Shown: positions 1-8,574 of the stretch, piece after piece
Layout: every line of letters starts with the position of its first letter
Numbering within the stretch: the stretch's first letter is position 1
Assembly: GCF_003439925.1 (NCBI RefSeq)
Contig: NZ_QQRR01000005.1
Span: 1-60,800, forward strand
Source: Haloprofundus halophilus
GTDB lineage: Archaea; Halobacteriota; Halobacteria; Halobacteriales; Haloferacaceae
DNA length: 60,800 nucleotides
Direction: 5' to 3'
The notes under the pieces: model-generated
Database searches by the model: none
Told to the model about the DNA's origin: nothing
The model's input: the letters and a program-made list of their open reading frames with translations, nothing else
Position numbers and translations under genes: made by a program

Positions 1-1106
1 TCCTCGATGACCGGCGCTGCGGGCGTCGCCCGCGTCTCCGCGACGCCTGCGCGGTAGGTGACGCCGAGGACGAGCACTTTCGCGTCCTCGATGTCGGTGT
101 GGCGACGCGAGAGCCCTTCGAGTAACTTCTCGACGCCGAATCCGGGCATCGAGTCGTTGACGTCGCGGGCGGTCTGTATCAGCGGCGTCTGTTCGGGGAC
201 CTGCTGCATCAAAAAGTACGGGTAGTACGGGATGCAGTGGCCGCCGACGCCGATACCGGGCGTGTGGATGTTGCAGTACGACTGCGTGTTCGCGGCCTCT
301 ATCGCCTCGGTCGTGTCGATACCGAGGCTGTCGGTGACGCGGGCGAGTTCGTTCGCCAGCCCGATGTTCACGTCGCGGTAGAGTCCCTCGAACACCTTGA
401 CCGCCTCCGCGGTGGTCGCGTCCGAGACAGGAATGACGTCGTTGTTCGTGATCTCGCCGTAGATCATCTCCGCGATGCGCGTGCTCTCGTCGTCGATGCC
501 GCCGACGATCTTCGGGTGCGCTTCGCGGAGTTTGTACAGCGCCTTCCCGCTGGACGTTCGCTCCGGGCAGAACGCGAGGCCGAACTCGCCGCGCGAGAGG
601 CCGCTCTCGCGTTCGAGAATGGGCATGACGACGTCCTCGCACGTGCGCGGCGGAACGGTACACTCGATGATGACGAGGTCGCCGGCGTCGAGTCCGCTGC
701 CGATGTCGGCGCAGACCGATTCGAGCGCACCGAGGTCCGCCTCGTGCTCGTCGGTGATGAGCGTCGGTACGATGACGACGTGAACCGACGACTCCTTCGC
801 GACCGCTCGGGAGTCCGAACTCGCCTCGAACCGGTCGCGTTCGACCTGTTCTGCGACGAGCTCCGGCAGACCCGGTTCGCCGTCGATGTGGCACTCCCCG
901 CGGTTGATTCCGCGGACGACGTCCTCGTCGATGTCGACGCCGGTGACGTTACCGCTCATCTCGGCGTAGACGCCGGCCAGCGGGAGCCCCATCTTGCCGA
1001 GTCCGTAGATGGCGATGGGAACCGCACCGCTCGTGAGTCCGATGCGCTGTGCTTGCGTCGAGTACTCCGACCCGTACAGGCCGATTCCACGCGGAATGCT
1101 ACTCAT
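1..1106 (-). CDS. Nucleotide-sugar dehydrogenase, cut by window start
   Basis: This is the N-terminal part (about 368 residues) of the 463-residue UDP-sugar dehydrogenase that is complete at 53304-54695; the C-terminus is missing only because the window opens inside the gene. The ATG at 1106 shares bases with the TGA of the upstream oxidoreductase (ATGA overlap), so the two are translated from one message. See the complete copy for motifs and function. Confidence 0.95.
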   Translation of the reverse strand, partial: MSSIPRGIGLYGSEYSTQAQRIGLTSGAVPIAIYGLGKMGLPLAGVYAEMSGNVTGVDIDEDVVRGINRGECHIDGEPGLPELVAEQVERDRFEASSDSRAVAKESSVHVVIVPTLITDEHEADLGALESVCADIGSGLDAGDLVIIECTVPPRTCEDVVMPILERESGLSRGEFGLAFCPERTSSGKALYKLREAHPKIVGGIDDESTRIAEMIYGEITNNDVIPVSDATTAEAVKVFEGLYRDVNIGLANELARVTDSLGIDTTEAIEAANTQSYCNIHTPGIGVGGHCIPYYPYFLMQQVPEQTPLIQTARDVNDSMPGFGVEKLLEGLSRRHTDIEDAKVLVLGVTYRAGVAETRATPAAPVIE

Positions 1107-2068
1107 TGGATCACCTCGTGACGTTCGACCTCGGAGGCCAGTTCGTCGATTTTCCGGGTCACTTCGATGGCTCGGAGGGCGTCTTCGCCGGTGACGCGCG
1201 GTTTCTCGCCGTTCTTCGCCGCCTCGACGAACGCCGTGAGTTCGTCGCGCAGCGGCTCGTTCTTCTCGACCATCGGCTGTTCGACGATGCTCTCGTGGCG
1301 GTAGCGCAGTTCGCCGTTCTGCTTGATGTACTCCGGCAGCGAGTTGCGGTGGATGTCGACCGACTGACTGATGTAGTCGACGTCGACGCGGCACTCGTCG
1401 GCGGTGACGCTGAGCGTGCGAACTTTCCGTTGCGTGAGTCGACTGGCCGTCAGCGAGACGACGGTGCCGTCGTCGAAGCGAATCTGGGCGTCCGCGTACT
1501 GCGTGTTCCGCGTACCCATGGCCGAGACCGACTCGACCTCCGCGTCGACGAGCGAGAGGACGATGTCCACGTCGTGGATCATCAGGTCCATCACCACGCT
1601 ATCCTCGAGGTCGCGGTTTATCGGCGGTCCGAGGCGGTGAGCCTCGATGGCGATGATGTCGAGGTCGGTGGTGATGTCGCTGAGCGCCGTGATGGCGGGG
1701 TTGAAACGCTCGATGTGGCCGACCTGCAGCGTCACGCCGGCCTCGTCGGCGCGGCGGACGAGTTCCCGGCCGACTTCGAGGTCGTCGACGAACGGCTTCT
1801 CGACGAGGAGGTCGACGCCGGCGTCGATGCAGTCTCGCGCGATGGACGCGTGGAAGCGCGTCGGCACCGCGACCGAAACCATGTCGACGGTGTCGAGCAG
1901 GCTCTCCATCGGGTACGCCGTCGTGCCGTACTCCTCGGCGATTCGGTCCGCCTGTTCGTCGTCCGCGTCGAAGACGCCCGCGAGGTCGACGCCGGGCATC
2001 TCGCTGTAGACTCGGACGTGGTTCTGTCCCATGTGACCGACGCCGATGACGCCGACTTTGGGATTCAC
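1103..2068 (-). CDS. Gfo/Idh/MocA oxidoreductase (WbpB/WlbA-like)
   Basis: A 321-residue NAD(P)-dependent oxidoreductase. The N-terminal Rossmann fold has the GVGHMGQNH dinucleotide motif at about residues 8-16, and a VEKPF motif, with the family's conserved lysine, follows at about 90-95. By family knowledge, WbpB/WlbA enzymes oxidise C3 of UDP-GlcNAc-uronic acid to a 3-keto sugar for the next aminotransferase. The gene lies between the DegT aminotransferase upstream and the UDP-sugar dehydrogenase downstream, with 4-base stop/start overlaps at both ends, which supports that substrate. The exact sugar is inferred from context; family membership is clear from the sequence. Confidence 0.9.
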   Translation of the reverse strand: MNPKVGVIGVGHMGQNHVRVYSEMPGVDLAGVFDADDEQADRIAEEYGTTAYPMESLLDTVDMVSVAVPTRFHASIARDCIDAGVDLLVEKPFVDDLEVGRELVRRADEAGVTLQVGHIERFNPAITALSDITTDLDIIAIEAHRLGPPINRDLEDSVVMDLMIHDVDIVLSLVDAEVESVSAMGTRNTQYADAQIRFDDGTVVSLTASRLTQRKVRTLSVTADECRVDVDYISQSVDIHRNSLPEYIKQNGELRYRHESIVEQPMVEKNEPLRDELTAFVEAAKNGEKPRVTGEDALRAIEVTRKIDELASEVERHEVIQ

Positions 2069-3171
2069 GCCATCACCTCCTCGCCGTGGGCGAGGACGGC
2101 GTCGGCGACGACCTCCAGGTCGTCGGCCGACAGCGCCGGGTGAACCGGCAGCGAGAGCGCTTCCGCGGCGGCCGCCTCCGCGTTCGGAGCCGCGTGACCG
2201 AGGTCCGCGTACGGTTTCTGCTGGTGAATCGGGACCGGGTAGTAGACACCGTACCCGACGCCGTGGTCGTCGAGCGTCTCCTGCAGTCCGTCCCGGTCGT
2301 CAGTTCTGACCGTGTACTGGTGGTAGGCGTGTTCGTAGCCCTCGGGCGTGTACGGCGTCGTCACCGACGACGCTTCGAGCAGGTCGTTCAGGCGAGCGGC
2401 GTTCTGCCGTCGGGCCTCGATGAACCGGGGCAGTTTCTCCAGTTGCGCTCGGCCGATGGCCGCACCGAGACTGGTCAGCCGGAAGTTGTGGCCGACGGAG
2501 ACGTGTTCGTAGGAGGAGCTCCCGCCGTAGGCGTTCGAGCGTCCGTGGTTGACGTACTCGGCGACGCCCTCCGCGACGTCGCGGCGGTTCGTAACGACCA
2601 TCCCACCTTCGCCCGTCGTCATGTTCTTCGTCGGGTAGAAGGAGAAGCAGGCGGCGTCGCCGAACGAGCCGACCGGTCGGCCGTCGATTTTCGCGCCGTG
2701 CGCCTGGGCTGCGTCCTCGACGAGCGCGAAGTCGTGCTCTTCTGCGAGTTCGACGAAGCGCGGCATCTCGGCCGGCAGTCCGTAGAGGTGGACCGCGAGC
2801 ACGGCATCTATCTGTTCGCCGTCTCGCAGCGCCGCCTCCAGCGCGTCGGGGTCGAGGTTGTACGTCTCGGGGTCGATGTCGAGAAACACCGGCTCCGCGC
2901 CGGCGAGTCGGACGGCGTTCGCGCTCGCGATGAAGGAGAACGGCGTCGTGGCGACGCGGTCTCCGGGGCCGATGTCCAGCGCCTCGAAGGCGGCGTGGAG
3001 CGCGGTCGTTCCGTTGGAGGTGGCGACGCCGTGGTCGGCGTCGCAGTAGGTCGCAAACTCCTCCTCGAAAGCGCGTACCTCGGGGCCGTCCGCGAGATAT
3101 CCGCTTTCGATGACGTCTTCGACGCGTTGCTGTTCCTCGGGGCCAAGTTCGGGGCTGGCGATTGGTATCAT
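2065..3171 (-). CDS. DegT/DnrJ/EryC1/StrS sugar aminotransferase (WbpE-like)
   Basis: A 368-residue PLP enzyme of the DegT/DnrJ/EryC1/StrS family, of normal length. The PLP-binding lysine is in SFYPTKNMTTGEGG (about residues 180-193), with the EDAAQAHGA segment before it. Such enzymes move an amino group from glutamate to a keto-sugar nucleotide. Between a 3-oxidising oxidoreductase and an N-acetyltransferase, the likely role is amination of C3 of a UDP-3-keto-GlcNAc-uronic acid. Its ATG overlaps the stop of the acetyltransferase and its stop overlaps the start of the oxidoreductase, so the set is an operon. The name wbpE is not assigned because the substrate is inferred. Confidence 0.92.
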   Translation of the reverse strand: MIPIASPELGPEEQQRVEDVIESGYLADGPEVRAFEEEFATYCDADHGVATSNGTTALHAAFEALDIGPGDRVATTPFSFIASANAVRLAGAEPVFLDIDPETYNLDPDALEAALRDGEQIDAVLAVHLYGLPAEMPRFVELAEEHDFALVEDAAQAHGAKIDGRPVGSFGDAACFSFYPTKNMTTGEGGMVVTNRRDVAEGVAEYVNHGRSNAYGGSSSYEHVSVGHNFRLTSLGAAIGRAQLEKLPRFIEARRQNAARLNDLLEASSVTTPYTPEGYEHAYHQYTVRTDDRDGLQETLDDHGVGYGVYYPVPIHQQKPYADLGHAAPNAEAAAAEALSLPVHPALSADDLEVVADAVLAHGEEVMA

Positions 3172-3809
3172 TCGAGTAAGTTACCTCCCTGAAGGTTCTC
3201 CGGCAGGGCCCGGTGTTTCGCGGGTGCGCCGACGGCGAGCGTTCGCGGCGGAACGTCTTCGGTAACGACCGCACCCGCGGCGACGAACGCTCCCTCGCCG
3301 ACGGTAACACCGGGGAGAATCGTCGCGTTCGCGCCGATGGAGACGTCGTCTTCGAGCGTCGGGCCGACGAGGTCGACATCCTTACGAATCGGGTAGGGGT
3401 CGTTCGTCAGCGTCGCCGCAGGACCGACGAAGACGCGGTCTCCGATGGTCGTCCCGGTCGGGATGTACACGTTCGTCTGGAGGCTCACGTTCGAGCCGAT
3501 CTCGGTCTGCCCGTCGATGACCGTGTTCGTCCCGACGAGCACGTCGTCGCCGAGCGTCGTGAGCTCCCGGATCAGCGCGTTGTGACCCGTGTTGAGCCCG
3601 TCGCCGGCGACGACGTCCTGATAGATGATGGTGCCCGCACGCACGGTCGCACCCTCGCCCAACACAGTCGGTTCCGACGCGTTACCGTGCGGATGACCCA
3701 GTACTGCGGTCTCGTGGACGTCTGTGTCGGAGCCGAGCTCGACGGGCGACTCTCCGGCCGCGTGGCGGCGTATCTCCTCTGTTTCGCCGTGATTGTCTCT
3801 TTGTGTCAT
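3168..3809 (-). CDS. Left-handed beta-helix sugar N-acetyltransferase (WbpD-like)
   Basis: A 213-residue hexapeptide-repeat acyltransferase. Isoleucine/valine-led repeats such as IGDRVF, IGSNVS and IGANATI run through most of the protein and predict a left-handed parallel beta-helix trimer using acetyl-CoA. It is the first gene of the overlapping acetyltransferase, aminotransferase, oxidoreductase and dehydrogenase operon, so the expected product is a diacetamido uronic acid. I chose the ATG at 3809; an in-frame GTG at 3872 would add 21 arginine-rich residues and would leave no room for a promoter after the ATAACAAAG element at 3888-3896. Confidence 0.88.
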   Translation of the reverse strand: MTQRDNHGETEEIRRHAAGESPVELGSDTDVHETAVLGHPHGNASEPTVLGEGATVRAGTIIYQDVVAGDGLNTGHNALIRELTTLGDDVLVGTNTVIDGQTEIGSNVSLQTNVYIPTGTTIGDRVFVGPAATLTNDPYPIRKDVDLVGPTLEDDVSIGANATILPGVTVGEGAFVAAGAVVTEDVPPRTLAVGAPAKHRALPENLQGGNLLE

Positions 3810-4134
3810 GAATGACGTAGTGTAACCTCGACCGGGCGTCGGTCTCCCAGTCCGTACAGTTGCAACCCACACCTGATGGTGTCGTAGCTTTGTTATTCAC
3901 AGCCTGATGGAGGAGTATGTGCCAGTTTACCATTTTCCGTAAGGTTTCGTAGTGTAATTATCCGCAAACGCCACGATAGAACGGGGCGGCAGCTACATTA
4001 CAACGAACGGTAACTACAGGCCCTCTGAACGTTAGTCGGCGGATAGTAAAGTGGAGATAGAGTGGATGAATAGGATATGTACTGCCAGCCTAGCCGAATC
4101 GTGGACGGAGTGAACTCATGGCCTCACGCGAGGG
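3810..4134. other. Divergent intergenic region, glycan operon / membrane wHTH gene
   Basis: These 325 bases separate the minus-strand glycan operon from the plus-strand membrane regulator. They hold the ATAACAAAG element for the operon and an A+T-rich centre (3940-4080). I see no canonical TATA box close to 4135 and no convincing small gene; an ATG at 4118 opens a six-codon frame ending just before the regulator start. Confidence 0.6.
3888..3896 (-). promoter_or_regulatory. ATAACAAAG promoter-like element, glycan operon
   Basis: An exact ATAACAAAG on the minus strand, 78 bases before the ATG at 3809. Its upstream flank (CAGGCTGTGA) closely resembles the flank of the copy at 41043-41051 (CAGGGTGTGG). 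It is one of five exact copies, all in intergenic DNA in front of genes. Confidence 0.6.
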
Positions 4135-4665
4135 ATGACTAACGCGCCGTCCAGTGGACTCACGCAGGGTGAGTTGTTCGACACGCTCTGCAACGAGCGT
4201 CGGCTCGGCATCATCCGTCACCTTCAGGCCAGCGATGGCACCTCGGAACTGAGTCCGCTCGTCGACCACGTCGCCGCCGCCGAAAACGACAAGCGACCGG
4301 GCGAACTCGCTCGCGCGGAACGCCGGCGCGTCTACATCTCGCTGTACCAGACGCATCTACCGATGCTCGAGGAGCGTGGCATCGTCGAGTGGGACCGTTC
4401 GGACAACGTCATCTCGCTCCGTCCCAGCAGCGACGTCGAGAAGTATCTCGGTCACGGCTCCGAGAGCAAACTTCCCTGGCACGTGGGGTATCTTCTCACG
4501 GGCGTCTGCGGAATCGGGCTGCTGCTGTTGCAGACACTCAGCGTCGCACCGTTCGATGGACTCTCTCTCTCGTGGACTCTCGCCGTAGTGAGTGCCACCG
4601 TTCTCGGCGTCGTCGTCGTCCGATACGTACTCGAACGGCCGTCACGGACACCAATAACACCCTGA
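4135..4665 (+). CDS. Membrane-tethered winged-helix protein (DUF7344-like), paralog A
   Basis: A 176-residue protein. Residues about 10-100 form a winged helix with the signatures FDTLCNERR and VYISLYQTHLPMLEERGI; two hydrophobic helices follow (about 116-136 and 145-164), so the DNA-binding part should sit in the cytoplasm on a membrane hairpin. Three paralogs with the same plan occur at 10266, 17005 and 25747. The family is typical of Halobacteria; the DUF7344 label is from memory. The ATP-grasp gene starts 62 bases downstream on the same strand, so the two may be co-transcribed. The signal sensed and the target promoters are unknown. Confidence 0.82.
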   Translation: MTNAPSSGLTQGELFDTLCNERRLGIIRHLQASDGTSELSPLVDHVAAAENDKRPGELARAERRRVYISLYQTHLPMLEERGIVEWDRSDNVISLRPSSDVEKYLGHGSESKLPWHVGYLLTGVCGIGLLLLQTLSVAPFDGLSLSWTLAVVSATVLGVVVVRYVLERPSRTPITP

Positions 4666-4727
4666 GGCAAGAAGTTGTGAAGACAGACGGTCGTGAAAAG
4701 ACGTCCCGCAGCGACGAGCAGCGTTCG

Positions 4728-5942
4728 ATGACCGACACGGAACGCGACGGGCGACTCGAATCGAAGCACCAGCCGACGGCCGACAGAGTGCTGGTTCTCG
4801 ACGCCCACTGTCGGTACGCGTTAACGGCGATTCGAAGTCTCGGGAGACGGGGCGTCGAGGTAGTTGCTGGCAGCCCCCTCCACCGGTCGGCGGGGGCGCT
4901 ATCCAAGTACGCCGCCGAGGCTCGACGGTACCCCTCGCCTCAACAACACCGAGAGGAGTTTCTCGCGTGGCTGGAGGCAGAGCTCCGAGAGGGCGACTAT
5001 CGGATGGTGCTTCCGGTCGCGGAGGCGACCGTTCGACCCGTCTCGGAAGCGCAGGAGCGACTCGAACCGTACGCTGTCGTCCCGTTGCTCCCGTACGAAC
5101 GGTTGCTCGTCGCCCTCGACAAGTCGAGAACGATTCGGGCCGCCCAAGCGGCGGGCGTGGCACATCCGAAAACGCTGTTTCTGGACTCTCCGGCGTACGA
5201 CCGCGCGGTCGAGGAGCTCGGTCGACCGCTCGTCGTCAAAGCGCGACAGGGCTCGTCTCGGGCGGGCGTGTACGTCTGTGAGAACCGGGCGACGTTCGAA
5301 GAAGCGTTCGAGGCCGCCTACACGCCGGCCGGCGCTCCGCTCGTTCAAGAGTACGTCCCTGACGGTGGGGAGCGCGGAGTGTACACGGTGTACGGCTGCG
5401 ACGGAGCGTTGCTCGGACTCACGATACAGCACCGCCTCCGCTCGAGCCACGACGACGGCGGTGCGAGCACGTACCGCGAGACCGTCGACGACCCGAAGCT
5501 GCAGCAGACGGCGAGACGACTGCTGGACCACCTGGAGTGGCGGGGTGTCGCGATGGTGGAGTTCCGCGTCGACGCGCGGACCGGCGAACCGAAGCTAATG
5601 GAGATAAATCCCCGTCTGTGGGGAAGCCTCGCGCTCACGGTCGAAGCCGGCGTCGACGTCCCGCATCTGCTGTATCGGACCGCGTGTTTCGGCGACGCGG
5701 AACCGACGCTGACGTACGACGCCGGCGTCCGGATGCGGTGGCTACTCGGTGACGTGATGCGACTCAGGAAGACGGACGACCGATGGCGAGTGATGACGGA
5801 GTTCGTCTCCGACAGCACGGACCGAACGGGGTACGACGTCCTGTCGTTCGACGACCCGCTCCCCTTCTTCGGCAGCGTCGAGACGGTGCTCAGAGACGCC
5901 TACTCGCAGGCGAGCGGCGTGCTACCGGTTTCGATTCGGTAG
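4728..5942 (+). CDS. ATP-grasp carboxylate-amine ligase family protein
   Basis: About 404 residues from the ATG at 4728. The N-terminal part has a pre-ATP-grasp fold (VLVLDAHCRYALTAIRSLG). The ATP-grasp core follows, with RPLVVKARQGSS for the nucleotide-binding lysine, VQEYVPDGG, and the magnesium-binding MEINPRLWGS near residues 286-295. Such enzymes activate a carboxylate as acyl phosphate and couple it to an amine. In a uronic-acid glycan neighbourhood it could attach an amino acid to a sugar carboxylate, but that is inference. An in-frame GTG at 4677 is an alternative start; longer versions are unlikely because they overlap the preceding gene. The 3' end overlaps the convergent gene at 5922 by 21 bases. 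Confidence 0.85.
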   Translation: MTDTERDGRLESKHQPTADRVLVLDAHCRYALTAIRSLGRRGVEVVAGSPLHRSAGALSKYAAEARRYPSPQQHREEFLAWLEAELREGDYRMVLPVAEATVRPVSEAQERLEPYAVVPLLPYERLLVALDKSRTIRAAQAAGVAHPKTLFLDSPAYDRAVEELGRPLVVKARQGSSRAGVYVCENRATFEEAFEAAYTPAGAPLVQEYVPDGGERGVYTVYGCDGALLGLTIQHRLRSSHDDGGASTYRETVDDPKLQQTARRLLDHLEWRGVAMVEFRVDARTGEPKLMEINPRLWGSLALTVEAGVDVPHLLYRTACFGDAEPTLTYDAGVRMRWLLGDVMRLRKTDDRWRVMTEFVSDSTDRTGYDVLSFDDPLPFFGSVETVLRDAYSQASGVLPVSIR

Positions 5943-6506
5943 TAGCGACGAACCGAACCGGAACCGCGGCAGACCGGGAGCGCCGTCCCACAGCCAGAGC
6001 AGAAACGCCGTCCCGAGAAGACCGAGTTCTAAGAGGATGTACACGACGCCTTCGGGACTGGCGAGCGTCTCCATGTAGTTTCCGAGATAGTAGAAGAAGT
6101 TGCTGAAGAGGCCGGCCCGCGACGGCGAAGACGTCTCGTACAGCGGCCAGAGCAGGAACGAAAACGACGGGCTGTCGCCGTAGGCGACGCCCGAGACGCC
6201 GTCGCCGACGAGGTGCGAGAGGTAGCCGACGAGGAACGGAATCCAGAGGCGTTTGAACCCCGTCACGCGGCCGACGAGATACGCCGCCAGCGTGACCGGC
6301 GGGACGAAGAACATCGAGTGAGCCAGCGAGACACCGCTCGGGAGGACCTCGAACGTCCACGCCAGCGGTTTGTCTATCAAGTCCGGCAGCTGCGTCGCGA
6401 ACGCGACAGCGAGTGCCGCGGGAGTAGTGACTCCTCGGCGTGCGGCGAGTCGATGCGCGACCGAGTACAGGATGTATCCGAACGCGAGATGTTCCCAGGG
6501 CCACAT
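5922..6506 (-). CDS. Membrane-bound metal-dependent hydrolase family (DUF457/YdjM-like)
   Basis: A 194-residue polytopic membrane protein with the polar signature of the YdjM/DUF457 group: His at residue 6 (WEHLAFGY), QLPDLID near 52-58, SLAHSMFF near 79-86 and YLSHLVGDGV near 115-124. Histidines and aspartates within hydrophobic segments suggest a metal site at the membrane. The family's substrate is not established. It converges on the ATP-grasp gene with a short 3' overlap and follows the DUF1616 gene on the same strand with an 87-base gap. Confidence 0.8.
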   Translation of the reverse strand: MWPWEHLAFGYILYSVAHRLAARRGVTTPAALAVAFATQLPDLIDKPLAWTFEVLPSGVSLAHSMFFVPPVTLAAYLVGRVTGFKRLWIPFLVGYLSHLVGDGVSGVAYGDSPSFSFLLWPLYETSSPSRAGLFSNFFYYLGNYMETLASPEGVVYILLELGLLGTAFLLWLWDGAPGLPRFRFGSSLLPNRNR

Positions 6507-6593
6507 CTCAACGACACCTCGTACCGGAGTTCGCGCACGGTCGAGAGCGTGCCACGGCGGGAGTCGTGCCGGAAGTTGTCGAGACGGATGCCG

Positions 6594-7595
6594 TCAGGGT
6601 GCGGTTACAGTGATCCATATGTGGAGGGTGTCGTCGGCGTTCTGAGTGCGGGGGTCGGCCGGTGGTTCTCCCTCGTACAGGAGATACTGGACTCTGAGGT
6701 CCTCGCCGGTCATCGAGGGGACGATAGAGTGTTTGTGCTGCCACGTTCCGCCGTCGCCGACGGTACGCGAAAAGCGGGTGAGTTCCTGTCGTTCGACGAC
6801 CTGTTCACCGTCCATCCGCTGCAGTTGGACGACGACCGAGTAGTTCGTCTGCTCGCCCTCGTTGTTCTCGATGCTCGTCGCCATCGGGATGGCCGTTCCC
6901 TGCGTCACCTCCGACGGGAACCCCGCCGACGAGAACGTCCCGTTCTCGTTCTGCGTGAGAAGCGAGAAGTCGGTGAACTCACCGCTGGCCGGCGGTGCGG
7001 CGAGTGCGAACGCCATGCTGCTGGCGGCGGCGAGGACGCCGAGGACCAGCAGGACGTTGACCGCCGTCACGGCGGTGCCGCCGTTCGAGAGGCGGCGGCG
7101 GAAGCGGGCGTATCCGACGGTGAACGACGGGTTGTACCGTTCCTCGACGGGGAGTCGGTAGCGACGGACGACGCTCACGAGCGAGAACAGCGTCACGAAG
7201 AGGCCGAACGCGCCGAGAACCGACTGGAGCGTGATACCCCAGACTGACGCACCGAGGCCGAGGACGAGCAGCGGTCCGATCACCAGGCTCAGGCCGAGCG
7301 AGAGCGCCAGACGTTCTCCGCCGCTGACGCCGTGGACGAGCGGTTCGCGTACGTTCGACCACGTCCGGTCGGTCTCTCCGGATACCTGGCGCGGGAACAG
7401 CGCCGCGACCAGCGCGTACCCGGGGAGGAACAACAGGAGCGGAAGTCCGAGGAGTAGGCGAACAAATCCCACGGATGGCGGGACGAACAGCGCCGCGAGT
7501 ACGCCCCCGCCGGCCAGCAGCAACACTGCAAAGATGTCGGTCGGGAGCAACTGTTCGGTAGAGAGCTGTGTCGATGTCTTAGTTTCTGATTTCAT
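6594..7595 (-). CDS. DUF1616-type membrane protein
   Basis: About 333 residues from the ATG at 7595. Two helices near the N-terminus (FAVLLLAGGGVLAALFV and LLGLPLLLFLPGYALVAALF) match the start of DUF1616 proteins, followed by two more helices, a cytoplasmic loop, another helix and a C-terminal beta-rich domain predicted to lie outside (SVVVQLQRMDGEQVV). Function in the family is unknown; members often sit beside archaeal surface-glycan genes, as here. An in-frame TTG at 7634 would add 13 residues. Confidence 0.8.
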   Translation of the reverse strand: MKSETKTSTQLSTEQLLPTDIFAVLLLAGGGVLAALFVPPSVGFVRLLLGLPLLLFLPGYALVAALFPRQVSGETDRTWSNVREPLVHGVSGGERLALSLGLSLVIGPLLVLGLGASVWGITLQSVLGAFGLFVTLFSLVSVVRRYRLPVEERYNPSFTVGYARFRRRLSNGGTAVTAVNVLLVLGVLAAASSMAFALAAPPASGEFTDFSLLTQNENGTFSSAGFPSEVTQGTAIPMATSIENNEGEQTNYSVVVQLQRMDGEQVVERQELTRFSRTVGDGGTWQHKHSIVPSMTGEDLRVQYLLYEGEPPADPRTQNADDTLHIWITVTAP

Positions 7596-7664
7596 ATTGC
7601 CCGTCGTGCGTTCAAACTCGTCCGTAGCTCGCAACTAGTCAGTCACACAGAGGCCCGCTTCGGG

Positions 7665-7673
7665 TTTTGTTAT
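7665..7673 (-). promoter_or_regulatory. ATAACAAAA promoter-like element, DUF1616 gene
   Basis: ATAACAAAA on the minus strand, one base from the ATAACAAAG motif, 69 bases before the ATG at 7595. The spacing implies a leader of some 35-45 bases or a start further upstream. Confidence 0.4.
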
Positions 7674-7711
7674 GCCGCGGTTACCTCTGGCTACGCGAAT
7701 CGCGTGCGAGT

Positions 7712-7993
7712 TCACTCCTGGAACGAGAAATGCTTCTCTTCCCACTCGCGGCGTTCTCGCATCGATTCCTCACCGCGTTCGGTGAGCGCGTAGTAGTTCG
7801 TCCGCCTGTCGAGCTGACCCTTCTCCACGAGTTCCTTGTTGACGAGCGTATCCAAGTTCGGATACAGCCGTCCGTGGTTGATCTCGGTGTCGTAGTACTG
7901 CTCGAGTTCGTCTTTCACTTGCTGTCCCGACGGTTTGTCGTACCCGCTGATGACGTACAGCAGGTCTCGCTGGAATCCGCTCAAGTAGTGCAT
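7712..7993 (-). CDS. PadR family transcriptional regulator
   Basis: A 93-residue PadR winged helix. The N-terminal FQRDLLYVISGYDKPSGQQVKDEL, the GRLYPNLDTLVNKELV recognition region and the RTNYYALTERG wing are all present. PadR proteins are usually homodimeric repressors released by small molecules or stress. The gene is monocistronic, between the DUF1616 gene and a second regulator on the same strand, and has its own promoter-like element at 8029-8037. Targets are not evident. Confidence 0.93.
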   Translation of the reverse strand: MHYLSGFQRDLLYVISGYDKPSGQQVKDELEQYYDTEINHGRLYPNLDTLVNKELVEKGQLDRRTNYYALTERGEESMRERREWEEKHFSFQE

Positions 7994-8028
7994 CTGTACA
8001 TTCTGGTAGACCGTTCACTGGACTGGGT

Positions 8029-8037
8029 ATTTGTTAT
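8029..8037 (-). promoter_or_regulatory. ATAACAAAT promoter-like element, padR-type gene
   Basis: ATAACAAAT on the minus strand, one base from ATAACAAAG, with 35 bases between it and the ATG at 7993. This is within the range of a TATA-box position for a short-leader transcript. Confidence 0.5.
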
Positions 8038-8094
8038 CCGTGTCATAAACGACAGTACCCTCCGATTTCTCCCGCTCGAACCGCTGAGACCGCG

Positions 8095-8574
8095 TTACTG
8101 GTGGTTCTGGCCCCAAATTTCGACGAACTGCTCGAACATCTCGTCGGAGAGGCCGATCTGGACGGTGAGTTCCCGGTCGACCGCGTCGGTGCGGACGTGT
8201 TCGAACGGCATCTCCGAGAGCAGTCGCATGAGGTGGTACGAACTGCCGTTCTGGTCGTGCGACGTGACCTCGAACCCCTCGTCGGAGAGGTCGATGTCGA
8301 CGTGCGAGAACGTCGTCCTGTACACCTTCTGTCGTCCCGAGTTCGTGCCGAACTCGATGGACTCCTCCAGGAGGCCGTGGTCGAGGAGCGTGTTGATTCG
8401 GCGATACACCGTCGCCGGCGAGACGTCGCAGGAGTTCGTCAGCTCCTTGGCGGTCATCGACTCTCGGCCGGCGGCGGCGAGGATCGAGCGCGAACACTCG
8501 TCACCCAGTACGTCGAGAAGGGCTGTACTCGCAACCGGACTGTCGGTTTTCGTTTCGGTGATATTCTCTGGCAT
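8095..8574 (-). CDS. Winged-helix transcriptional regulator (ArsR/TrmB-like)
   Basis: About 159 residues from the ATG at 8574 (MPENIT). Residues about 15-75 form a winged helix (STALLDVLGDECSRSILAAA, then SPATVYRRINTLLDHGLLEE). The acidic C-terminal half (VDIDLSDEGFEVTSHDQ) may be a dimerisation or sensor region, as in haloarchaeal regulators of this type. An in-frame start at 8637 would run into an inverted repeat, so the shorter form is preferred. The nested inverted repeat at 8600-8673, upstream of its start, could be its operator. Confidence 0.85.
   Translation of the reverse strand: MPENITETKTDSPVASTALLDVLGDECSRSILAAAGRESMTAKELTNSCDVSPATVYRRINTLLDHGLLEESIEFGTNSGRQKVYRTTFSHVDIDLSDEGFEVTSHDQNGSSYHLMRLLSEMPFEHVRTDAVDRELTVQIGLSDEMFEQFVEIWGQNHQ

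Larger units (their letters stand above)
1..7211. repeat. Terminal redundancy, left copy
   Basis: This stretch recurs at 53590-60800, offset 53,589, with the same reading frames and the same intergenic bases wherever I compared them. The match begins at the first base of the window and ends at its last base. That is what a circular 53,589-bp sequence gives when read past its start. A true long duplication would have to coincide with both window edges by chance. Confidence 0.95.

Noticed and set aside
237-3192. Long plus-strand open frames (237-1121, 1049-2143, 2086-3192)
   Set aside because: They lie opposite the glycan operon genes, are rich in Arg, Val and Asp as expected from antisense frames of G+C-rich DNA, and show no family motifs.
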